A stretch of 5,105 nucleotides of DNA, taken from assembly GCA_045531755.1 (NCBI GenBank), contig JAZSEP010000075.1:1-5105 (forward strand). Direction: 5' to 3'. Below the pieces are notes generated by a model. The model was not told where the DNA came from and made no database searches. It saw only the letters and a program-made list of their open reading frames with translations. Source of the stretch: UBA11540 sp045531755. Lineage in GTDB: Bacteria > Bacillota > Clostridia > Oscillospirales > Ruminococcaceae. This document shows, piece by piece, positions 1-4,138 of this stretch. A program made the position numbers and the translations under genes. Positions within the stretch are counted from its first letter, which is position 1. Each line of letters opens with the position of its first letter.

Positions 1-53
1 TACAAGTGAACAGTTGTGTATGTCGCGGTTTTGCCGTTGGTATTACCGCTCAT
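1..53 (-). CDS. possible 5' end of a leftward gene, cut by the window edge
   Basis: A reading frame begins with ATG at 53-51 and stays open to base 1, giving 17 complete codons (MSGNTNGKTATYTTVHL). It lies about 24 nt downstream of the predicted start of transcription from the strong leftward promoter at 84-112, which is why I list it. Against it, there is no Shine-Dalgarno sequence in front of the ATG: the bases there read GCCACCTCGAA, unlike every other gene in the window. The true start may therefore lie beyond the left edge, with this stretch being untranslated leader. I do not recognise the peptide and assign no function. Length and product cannot be judged from 17 codons. Confidence 0.33.
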   Translation of the reverse strand, partial: MSGNTNGKTATYTTVHL

Positions 54-56
54 TTC

Positions 57-79
57 GAGGTGGCTTTTTAAGCCGCCTC
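57..79 (-). repeat. hairpin at the start of the leftward leader
   Basis: GAGGTGGCTT (57-66) and AAGCCGCCTC (70-79) form a 10-pair inverted repeat around a 3-nt loop. One position is T/G, which pairs as a wobble in rightward RNA and becomes an A/C mismatch in leftward RNA. It lies where transcription from the leftward promoter should begin (about 77), so only part of it may be in the transcript. No T-run follows on either strand, so it is not a terminator. It could be a 5' stabilising hairpin or part of an operator. Function is unknown. Confidence 0.4.
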
Positions 80-83
80 AACA

Positions 84-112
84 ACTATACTACAGTTAGT
101 GTTTTTTGTCAA
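84..112 (-). promoter_or_regulatory. strong leftward sigma-A-type promoter
   Basis: On the minus strand the -35 box is TTGACA (112-107), followed by a 17-bp spacer and the -10 box TATAGT (89-84). The -35 is perfect, the -10 has one mismatch and the spacing is ideal. Predicted start of transcription is about 77, reading out of the left edge of the window. A perfect inverted repeat at 116-139 lies four bases upstream of the -35 box, where an activator or repressor could touch RNA polymerase. Confidence 0.75.
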
Positions 113-115
113 GTG

Positions 116-139
116 GAAAACACAACATCTTGTGTTTTC
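116..139. promoter_or_regulatory. perfect 10-bp inverted repeat, candidate operator
   Basis: GAAAACACAA (116-125), the spacer CATC, then TTGTGTTTTC (130-139) make a perfect dyad of 10-bp arms. Neither strand has a T-run directly after it, so it does not look like a terminator. Relative to the predicted leftward start at about 77 it is centred near -51, immediately behind the -35 box. That position suits an activator, or a repressor that blocks polymerase. It is about 105 bp upstream of the -35 box of the rightward promoter, so its main effect is probably leftward. The cognate regulator is not identifiable here. Confidence 0.55.
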
Positions 140-243
140 GACTAAAAACTATAGTGATTCTCTACATTACAGTCGCACACTAAATCATACGACAATTTGC
201 ATTAATTTCAGCTTGTTCGCTAACGTTAGAACTGTATCGTTTC
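140..243. other. non-coding stretch between divergent promoters
   Basis: I see no gene here. The only notable element is the octamer ACTATAGT at 148-155 (preceded by AA). The same octamer lies at 276-283, inside a 12-bp palindrome at the start of the rightward transcript. The rest is AT-rich spacer between the leftward and rightward promoters. Confidence 0.5.
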
Positions 244-272
244 TTGATATCGCTAAATGGATATGGTATAAT
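244..272 (+). promoter_or_regulatory. promoter of the ArsC/Spx-family gene
   Basis: TTGATA (244-249), a 17-bp spacer and TATAAT (267-272) form a near-perfect sigma-A promoter. It has a TG at 264-265 one base before the -10 box (extended -10). Transcription should start near 279, leaving a leader of about 25 nt before the ATG at 304. Confidence 0.85.
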
Positions 273-273
273 T

Positions 274-285
274 AAACTATAGTTT
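274..285. promoter_or_regulatory. 12-bp palindrome at the transcription start, candidate operator
   Basis: AAACTATAGTTT is a perfect 12-bp palindrome just after the -10 box and over the predicted start of transcription of the gene at 304. The core octamer ACTATAGT recurs at 148-155. A protein bound here would block initiation. The sequence is AT-rich and short, so chance cannot be excluded. Confidence 0.35.
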
Positions 286-303
286 TTTATTAAGGAGCAA
301 GAA

Positions 304-654
304 ATGAAATATATCTGCTATCCAAAATGTACTACCTGTCAGAGAGCGCAAAAGTGGCTTGATGGCAACAACGTCAAATATGAGCTTCGCGACATTAAGG
401 CCAACAACCCTTCTTTCGAGGAGCTTTCGCTCTGGTATCAAAAAAGCGGGCTTCCCTTGAAAAAGTTTTTTAACACAAGCGGGCTTCTTTACAAGTCAAT
501 GCAGCTCAAGGACAAGCTTCCGAATATGACAGAAAAAGAGATGCTTGAGCTCTTGTCAACTGACGGTATGCTTGTTAAAAGGCCTCTTCTGATAGGTGAC
601 GATTTTGTGCTTGTGGGATTTAAAGAGAGCGAATGGAGCAAGAACATCGGATAA
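304..654 (+). CDS. ArsC/Spx-family thioredoxin-fold protein
   Basis: A 116-aa cytosolic protein of the arsenate reductase (ArsC)/Spx/YffB family. The N-terminus carries the redox motif CTTC (C9, C12) straight after the first beta strand, as in this thioredoxin-like fold. Other family signatures are LYKSM-type residues near 62-66 and the KRPLL motif (92-96), which contains the conserved Arg93 and the cis-proline region, followed by VGF (104-106). It is about as long as YffB/YusI-type members and shorter than B. subtilis Spx (131 aa). A general thiol reductase or ArsC-like role is therefore likelier than the RNA polymerase-binding role of Spx, but sequence alone does not settle this. The start is fixed by AAGGAG (292-297) six bases upstream and a strong promoter at 244-272. 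It is monocistronic, ending at the terminator 667-703. No arsenic-resistance genes lie beside it, so arsenate reduction should not be assumed. Confidence 0.9.
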   Translation: MKYICYPKCTTCQRAQKWLDGNNVKYELRDIKANNPSFEELSLWYQKSGLPLKKFFNTSGLLYKSMQLKDKLPNMTEKEMLELLSTDGMLVKRPLLIGDDFVLVGFKESEWSKNIG

Positions 655-666
655 TAGCTGTATAAT

Positions 667-703
667 AAAAAGAGTCTGTTGAAATCAACAGACTCTTTTT
701 TTT
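667..703. terminator. bidirectional intrinsic terminator
   Basis: An 11-bp perfect stem (671-681 with 686-696, loop AAAT) is flanked by A-residues on the left (667-670) and eight Ts on the right. The rightward transcript therefore ends in a U-run, and so does the leftward one (TTTTTATTATA on the minus strand). It lies between the convergent ends of the ArsC/Spx-family gene (stop at 654) and the mazG operon (stop at 734) and can serve both. Confidence 0.9.
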
Positions 704-733
704 GAATTTCCACTTTAAGATAATTACAGCTGA

Positions 734-1063
734 TTAAAGTCCAAAATGGATTATCCATTTATTTTGCTCAAGGGCTTTTGTGCAGAGGGTTTTAAGGTCT
801 GCAAGTTCGGGTATTGAAGCGATTACGTCGGCAAAAGCTTGGGTTGACTCGGGTGGGACGAGGGTGACTCCGCAGTACGCGAGTCCCTTGCCTTTGACGT
901 CGGTTGTATGCCAGAAAAAATCAATATCATCGAATTTTGAAAGTATATTTTCCAAATAAGCGTCATCGACAGAAATACAGTTATATTTCTGCGGTTCGTA
1001 CTCGTCGTATCTTTTCCCCTTTTCAGGAGCATTTTGCATAATTCCAAACTCGTGTTTTGCCAT
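734..1063 (-). CDS. conserved hypothetical protein, last gene of the mazG operon
   Basis: A 109-aa soluble protein with no signal peptide or membrane segment. I cannot give a function. The N-terminus (MAKHEFGIMQNAPEKGKRYD) is followed by a tyrosine-rich stretch with the acidic patch SVDDAYLENIL (31-41). A WHT motif (51-53) and the block GLAYCGVTLVPPES (60-73) come next, and the C-terminus is IIHFGL. The spacing of aromatic, Pro-Pro and His residues looks like a compact alpha/beta fold rather than random coding. I have the impression of similar short proteins in Clostridia but cannot verify that. The start is supported by AGAGG seven bases upstream. The gene begins 11 nt after the stop of the P-loop gene before it, so it is co-transcribed and translation may be coupled. 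It ends 30 nt before the terminator at 667-703. Confidence 0.8.
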   Translation of the reverse strand: MAKHEFGIMQNAPEKGKRYDEYEPQKYNCISVDDAYLENILSKFDDIDFFWHTTDVKGKGLAYCGVTLVPPESTQAFADVIASIPELADLKTLCTKALEQNKWIIHFGL

Positions 1064-1074
1064 TTCAAAGCCTC

Positions 1075-1500
1075 TTATCCGTTGATTTTTGCGATAACCT
1101 CATCGACGTTATAGTTTGTGTCGAGCTTGAGGTTGCACTCCAAATCATCATACATTCCGTGTTTTGATTCCAGCATTTTCTCGACAGGCGGCGGCAGGTT
1201 GCCTCTCATTCTTTCCTTGAAACGTTCTTTGATTATATCCAGCTCTGCGGTCAGGACAATTCTGAACGCGTTTTTGGGCAGCAAATCAACGTGCTCTTTC
1301 TCGGTGATTACGTAGATTACGTTCTCGCCTGTCACCGCTTCGTTTAGCATAGTTTTGAACTTCTCCAAAGCTACAGACGGGTTCTTTTCGAGCCTCAGAT
1401 AGTCCTTACCTGAATAGATTTTTGCGTGTAGTTTTTCATTTATTCTGTCGGCGAGTGTGGATTTGCCCACACAGTTTTCGCCAATGATTGCTATTAGCAT
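1075..1500 (-). CDS. small P-loop NTPase / kinase-like protein (141 aa)
   Basis: A P-loop protein of the nucleoside/nucleotide-kinase-like superfamily. The Walker A motif GENCVGKS lies at residues 7-14, directly after the first beta strand (MLIAII), and is followed by STLADRI. A second hydrophobic strand, ENVIYVI (59-65), is a likely Walker B-equivalent strand. The Arg-rich segment KERFKERMRGNLPPP (91-105) resembles the lid of small-molecule kinases. No membrane segment or DNA-binding domain is visible, so it should act in the cytosol by phosphorylating a small substrate, unknown to me. I chose the ATG at 1500 because AAGGAG (1512-1507) lies six bases upstream and the Walker A strand then sits at the N-terminus as usual. 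A longer in-frame start at 1575 would add 25 unmatched residues and overlap the preceding gene. It lies 22 nt after the 173-aa P-loop gene and 11 nt before the 109-aa gene, in one operon. Confidence 0.85.
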   Translation of the reverse strand: MLIAIIGENCVGKSTLADRINEKLHAKIYSGKDYLRLEKNPSVALEKFKTMLNEAVTGENVIYVITEKEHVDLLPKNAFRIVLTAELDIIKERFKERMRGNLPPPVEKMLESKHGMYDDLECNLKLDTNYNVDEVIAKING

Positions 1501-1506
1501 TTGTTT

Positions 1507-1512
1507 CTCCTT
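1507..1512 (-). promoter_or_regulatory. ribosome binding site that fixes the start at 1500
   Basis: AAGGAG on the minus strand, six bases before ATG 1500-1498. It sits inside the longer alternative frame and argues against the start at 1575. Confidence 0.85.
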
Positions 1513-1522
1513 ATCACTTTGT

Positions 1523-2044
1523 TCATTGTTCTCTCGAACAGATATGAAAATCATACTCGTTGTCGATGAGGACATAGTTTACGTCATGTTTCTTTGCAAG
1601 TTCGAGAACTTTGGCGTTATCCTGAAGCACTTCTTCGAGGATACAATCGTCAGCTAATCTATCTTCAATTACACTTGCGTATTTTTTGATGTCATCGAAG
1701 TGAGTTTTGATATACTTCTCGCTCATAACGAGGCAATGGTATTTGATATTCTCAAGATACTCGGGTTCAAAATCCCTTGCGTAGTCAAAAGGAATATAAC
1801 AACCTTCAACAATTAAATTCTGCTTGTTTTCTATTGCAGTTTTAACCATCTCACGTACGACAGGCCAAAGGTATGCTGTGAGTTTGTTGTCGTCACTCAA
1901 GGGCGTGAGGTCGGTATGCCCTGCCCTAATCAAGCCCATCTTCAAATGGTCGATTGAGAGATAGGGATATTTATACCTTTCCAGCAATTTTTGTGCAAAC
2001 AAGGTCTTTCCTGTATGTGATGCTCCTGCAATAAGAATTATCAT
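1523..2044 (-). CDS. P-loop kinase-like ATP-binding protein (173 aa)
   Basis: A cytosolic P-loop protein of the AAA/zeta-toxin-like/2-phosphoglycerate-kinase-like group. Walker A is GASHTGKT at residues 7-14, right after the strand MIILIA. The segment YPYLSIDHLKMGLIR (26-40) carries Asp32, placed like the catalytic base Asp of small-molecule kinases. The strand QNLIVEGCYIP (75-85), with Glu80, is the likely second acidic strand, followed by a helical region rich in Lys and Glu. I cannot name the substrate. The start at 2044 is an ATG with GAGG (2054-2051) six bases upstream. A TTG four codons earlier, at 2056, gives a longer frame but has no comparable site. The gene follows the MazG-like gene by 53 nt and precedes the second P-loop gene by 22 nt. 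It shares little beyond Walker A with that second protein, so this is not a simple recent duplication. A zeta-type toxin is less likely because no epsilon-like antitoxin gene is adjacent. Confidence 0.87.
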   Translation of the reverse strand: MIILIAGASHTGKTLFAQKLLERYKYPYLSIDHLKMGLIRAGHTDLTPLSDDNKLTAYLWPVVREMVKTAIENKQNLIVEGCYIPFDYARDFEPEYLENIKYHCLVMSEKYIKTHFDDIKKYASVIEDRLADDCILEEVLQDNAKVLELAKKHDVNYVLIDNEYDFHICSREQ

Positions 2045-2097
2045 ATTACACCTCAAGTTTAGGTTTACATTATTCGGTTATTCCGTTGTGTTCTATA

Positions 2098-2424
2098 TTA
2101 CCAACGGTTCATATTCTTTTGAAACTTTTCTTCGTATGCTTTCTTTAGCTCGTCGGCGGTGATGCCATAGCAAAGCATTACGTCGTTATAGTACATAAGT
2201 ACGTCTGCCATCTCTTCGACCAAATATTTTCTTAATTCTTCATCAGTCGATACCTTTGTTCCGCCGTGTTTCTTGACAAGGTCTATAACTTCACCGATTT
2301 CGCCAATCATCCACAAAAGCTTGTTTTTACCCACTTCTGCGCAAATCGGTTCCCATTTATCTTTGTATTTTTCCTGTAAAGCTTTCTGCATTGCCTGCAT
2401 TTCGTTTATAGTAAAATCAGACAT
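2098..2424 (-). CDS. MazG-like nucleotide pyrophosphohydrolase
   Basis: A 108-aa all-alpha NTP pyrophosphohydrolase of the MazG/dUTPase-like superfamily. These enzymes hydrolyse (d)NTPs to the monophosphate and pyrophosphate with Mg2+, usually to remove abnormal or excess nucleotides. The metal-binding signature ExxE...ExxD is complete: Glu42 and Glu45 in GEIGEV, then Glu71 and Asp74 in VEEMADVLMYY. The C-terminal KFQKNMNRW (100-108) matches the K-x3-N-x2-R end motif of this family. The length matches single-domain members; a full two-domain MazG is much longer. The start is supported by AGGAG (2437-2433) eight bases upstream. It is the first gene of the leftward operon, with a leader of about 94 nt from the promoter at 2525-2553. 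Its exact substrate is not readable from the sequence. The symbol mazG is avoided because this is a single-domain paralogue. Confidence 0.9.
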   Translation of the reverse strand: MSDFTINEMQAMQKALQEKYKDKWEPICAEVGKNKLLWMIGEIGEVIDLVKKHGGTKVSTDEELRKYLVEEMADVLMYYNDVMLCYGITADELKKAYEEKFQKNMNRW

Positions 2425-2524
2425 ACGGTTTTCTCCTAAACTATTTATTTATTTTGAATATGATTTTATCGTGGGGTAATAGTTTCTTTTGCAATTCAAA
2501 GCCCTTTTCGGACAGAACACCAAC

Positions 2525-2553
2525 ATTATAACACAAAAACGGCAGAGGTACAA
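2525..2553 (-). promoter_or_regulatory. promoter of the mazG-like operon
   Basis: On the minus strand, TTGTAC (2553-2548), a 17-bp spacer and a perfect TATAAT (2530-2525), the latter preceded by TGT (extended -10). Transcription should begin near 2518. It is back to back with the rightward promoter at 2576-2604, with 22 bp between the two -35 boxes, so one bound regulator could affect both. Confidence 0.75.
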
Positions 2554-2575
2554 CACTTCTGATATACATGGATGC

Positions 2576-2604
2576 TTGACAAAGATTTTGTGCTTGGGTA
2601 CAAT
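2576..2604 (+). promoter_or_regulatory. promoter of the DUF4832-type gene
   Basis: A perfect -35 TTGACA (2576-2581), a 17-bp spacer and TACAAT (2599-2604, one mismatch). Start of transcription is predicted near 2611. This places the promoter inside the longer in-frame ORF that begins at 2489 and supports the downstream ATG at 2636. Confidence 0.8.
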
Positions 2605-2608
2605 TAAA

Positions 2609-2623
2609 ATGCAACTATTGCAT
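2609..2623. promoter_or_regulatory. perfect inverted repeat over the transcription start, candidate operator
   Basis: ATGCAA, the spacer CTA, then TTGCAT form a perfect 15-bp dyad between the -10 box and the ribosome binding site. A dyad at +1 is a classic repressor site for an inducible sugar gene. No regulator gene lies directly upstream. The XRE protein downstream is one candidate, but this is not shown. In RNA the arms could also pair just before the GGAGG. Confidence 0.5.
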
Positions 2624-2628
2624 GGAGG
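2624..2628 (+). promoter_or_regulatory. ribosome binding site that fixes the start at 2636
   Basis: GGAGG followed seven bases later by ATG 2636. The in-frame ATGs at 2489 and 2609 have no such site. The first lies upstream of the promoter and the second falls at about the start of transcription. Confidence 0.9.
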
Positions 2629-2635
2629 TTTCGGG

Positions 2636-4003
2636 ATGACACAGGTGAAATACTTTTTCAAGAAAAACGATGCTTTTTATACAGACCTTCGCAGGTTTGC
2701 CGACGACAAGACCGTGCTGACCAATCCGCACAAGGGTTGGTACCTGCATTTTATCGACAACGGTGTGACAAGACCCACATACCGTGACAGCGTGAGCTCA
2801 CCTGACGACATTTTGAGCATCCCCGGTATGCCGTTTTTATACCTTCGCATTGATTGGATCGACATCGAAAAGGACGAGGGCGTTTTTGACTGGAGCTGCA
2901 TTGACGAGATAATCGACAAATACGGCTCAAAAGGGTACAAGTTTATGTTCCGTTTTTGCGTCTATGAGGGCAAGGAGTTTTCTGCCACTCCGAAGTGGGT
3001 TTTTGAAAAAGGTGCAAAGTACGATACTTTCGGTGAGGCCGCCGAGCCTGTGTACGACGACCCGATTTTCAAAGAATATCTCGACAGATTTATTGCGGAA
3101 TGCGCAAGAAAGCTCGACGGCAAGGATTTTGTCGAAATGATAGACATTGGCACGTTTGGCACCTGGGGCGAGGGTCACACGGAGCAAGGTTCGTACAAAT
3201 TTTATCCTTTCGAAACGCTGAAATGGCACATTGGCCTTCATCTGAAGCATTTCAAAAACACACAGCTTATTGTCAACGACGATATGATTCGTCATCTTTC
3301 CAACCTCAACGACGAAGAGAGCGTACGTCTTGCCGAGTATTGCAAGGAAAACGGATTGGGCATTCGCGACGATTCGATAAACGTTGAGTACTACGTTAAG
3401 GTGATGCGATTTGACAGCCTTGTTGCGCCCGACCTTTTGGATTATTTCAAGGACAGCGCTCCCGTCGATTTAGAGTTTGAGCATTACGGTTGGTCGGGCG
3501 TTCCTGAGAGATTTGGCGACGGGTTCAGACACATTGATGCACTGCGAAACGCAAACGCGACCTATGCAGGCTTCCACGGGCACGCTAATCAGTGGTATGC
3601 CGAGCGAAAAAATATGCACGATTATCTTGCAAACCGTCTTGGCTACTGGTACTTTATCAACGGACTCTCCCCTACCTTGCTTAGCGGGTCAAATCCCGTT
3701 TTGACTCTTTACGCTGAAAACAAGGGATTCTCGAGAGCGTATCATACGTACACCTTCAGAGTAGAGTTAGAAGACGAAAATGGAGCCCGTGTGCGAGTTT
3801 TCGACCAAAGCGCAGAAAACGAAAACTGGCTACCAAATCAGGAGGTTGCTTGCAAATTGAAGCTCAATCTCGATGGTATCGGCGCAGGTTCTTACAAGCT
3901 ATTCGTTGGCTTATTTGAGGGAGAAACACCCATCAAGCTTGCAATTGAGCAGGAACGCTACAAGGACGGATATTATACGCTTGATACGGTGACGGTTGAA
4001 TAA
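2636..4003 (+). CDS. DUF4832-type TIM-barrel protein, putative cytosolic glycoside hydrolase
   Basis: A 455-aa protein resembling the DUF4832/GH42-like proteins often annotated as beta-galactosidase-like. The N-terminal barrel begins with the signature NPHKGWY (30-36), followed by LYLRIDWIDIEKDEG (68-82), the 'RI-W-x-x-x-E-x-x-E-G' strand and turn usual in clan-A-like barrels. The most conserved block is GTFGTWGEGHT (172-182). Glu179, at a beta-strand end, is a candidate acid/base residue. DLEFEHYGW (278-286) offers Glu280 or Glu282 as a second carboxylate. NRLGYWYF (333-340) marks the junction to a C-terminal beta-sandwich (about 345-455). No signal peptide, membrane segment, dockerin or cell-wall anchor is visible, so it should act inside the cell on an imported saccharide. 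Substrate and even catalysis are inference. ATG 2636 is chosen from GGAGG and the promoter. It is transcribed divergently from the mazG operon; no transporter or sugar kinase is adjacent. Confidence 0.82.
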   Translation: MTQVKYFFKKNDAFYTDLRRFADDKTVLTNPHKGWYLHFIDNGVTRPTYRDSVSSPDDILSIPGMPFLYLRIDWIDIEKDEGVFDWSCIDEIIDKYGSKGYKFMFRFCVYEGKEFSATPKWVFEKGAKYDTFGEAAEPVYDDPIFKEYLDRFIAECARKLDGKDFVEMIDIGTFGTWGEGHTEQGSYKFYPFETLKWHIGLHLKHFKNTQLIVNDDMIRHLSNLNDEESVRLAEYCKENGLGIRDDSINVEYYVKVMRFDSLVAPDLLDYFKDSAPVDLEFEHYGWSGVPERFGDGFRHIDALRNANATYAGFHGHANQWYAERKNMHDYLANRLGYWYFINGLSPTLLSGSNPVLTLYAENKGFSRAYHTYTFRVELEDENGARVRVFDQSAENENWLPNQEVACKLKLNLDGIGAGSYKLFVGLFEGETPIKLAIEQERYKDGYYTLDTVTVE

Positions 4004-4011
4004 AGAGCGCT

Positions 4012-4040
4012 TTGTTAAAAAATTCGGGTTCACGTACAAG
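4012..4040 (+). promoter_or_regulatory. weak candidate promoter for the HTH gene
   Basis: TTGTTA (4012-4017), 17 bp, TACAAG (4035-4040): four of six matches in each box. If used, transcription would start near 4047, just before the inverted repeat at 4051-4107. Since no clear terminator follows the gene ending at 4003, read-through from 2611 is an equally good explanation. Confidence 0.3.
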
Positions 4041-4050
4041 ACAACAACGT

Positions 4051-4107
4051 CCAATTTGAAAAACACGGCATTTCTCGCTTTGTGTCGTGTTCAACCAATC
4101 AAATTGG
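4051..4107. repeat. nested inverted repeat upstream of the HTH gene
   Basis: The outer arms CCAATTTG (4051-4058) and CAAATTGG (4100-4107) are perfect complements. Inside them AACACG (4062-4067) and CGTGTT (4086-4091) are also perfect. An alternative pairing joins TTGAA + CACG to CGTGTTCAA with a 3-nt bulge. No T-run follows, so it is not a terminator. It could be an autoregulatory operator, a leader structure, or the remnant of a small element. It ends 17 bases before the AAGGAGG of the HTH gene. Confidence 0.45.
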
Positions 4108-4124
4108 CGTTATACTTACAGCGA

Positions 4125-4131
4125 AAGGAGG
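4125..4131 (+). promoter_or_regulatory. ribosome binding site that fixes the start at 4139
   Basis: AAGGAGG, seven bases before ATG 4139. It lies within the longer frame that starts at a GTG at 4082 and shows that the extra 19 residues are not part of the protein. Confidence 0.9.
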
Positions 4132-4138
4132 ATGTTAT

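Noticed and set aside
57..79. Intrinsic terminator
   Set aside because: No T-run follows the stem on either strand, and it lies at a promoter's start of transcription.
304..654. True arsenate-resistance gene (arsC) or true Spx global regulator
   Set aside because: No other ars genes are nearby, and the protein is shorter than Spx. Only family membership is supported.
1501..1575. Longer N-terminus (25 residues) for the 141-aa P-loop protein
   Set aside because: It would overlap the preceding gene, has no good ribosome binding site, and would push Walker A away from the N-terminus. AAGGAG sits correctly before ATG 1500.
1523..2044. Zeta-type toxin of a toxin-antitoxin pair
   Set aside because: The P-loop alone fits many kinases, no epsilon-like antitoxin is adjacent, and the gene sits in an operon of metabolic-type proteins.
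2489..2635. Longer N-terminus (49 extra residues) for the DUF4832-type protein
   Set aside because: A TTGACA-17-TACAAT promoter and a GGAGG site lie inside this stretch, and the leftward operon's promoter overlaps it too. The residues do not resemble a signal peptide.
2927..3387. Overlapping ORFs on both strands inside the DUF4832-type gene
   Set aside because: They lack ribosome binding sites and domain motifs. The main frame carries clear conserved blocks, so these are frame shadows.
4111..4116. TATACT as -10 box of the HTH gene
   Set aside because: The matching -35 region (TGTTCA at 17 bp) is poor, and transcription would start at the ribosome binding site itself, leaving almost no leader.
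4082..4138. GTG start 19 codons upstream for the HTH protein
   Set aside because: It falls within the nested inverted repeat, lacks a ribosome binding site, and AAGGAGG precedes the ATG at 4139.
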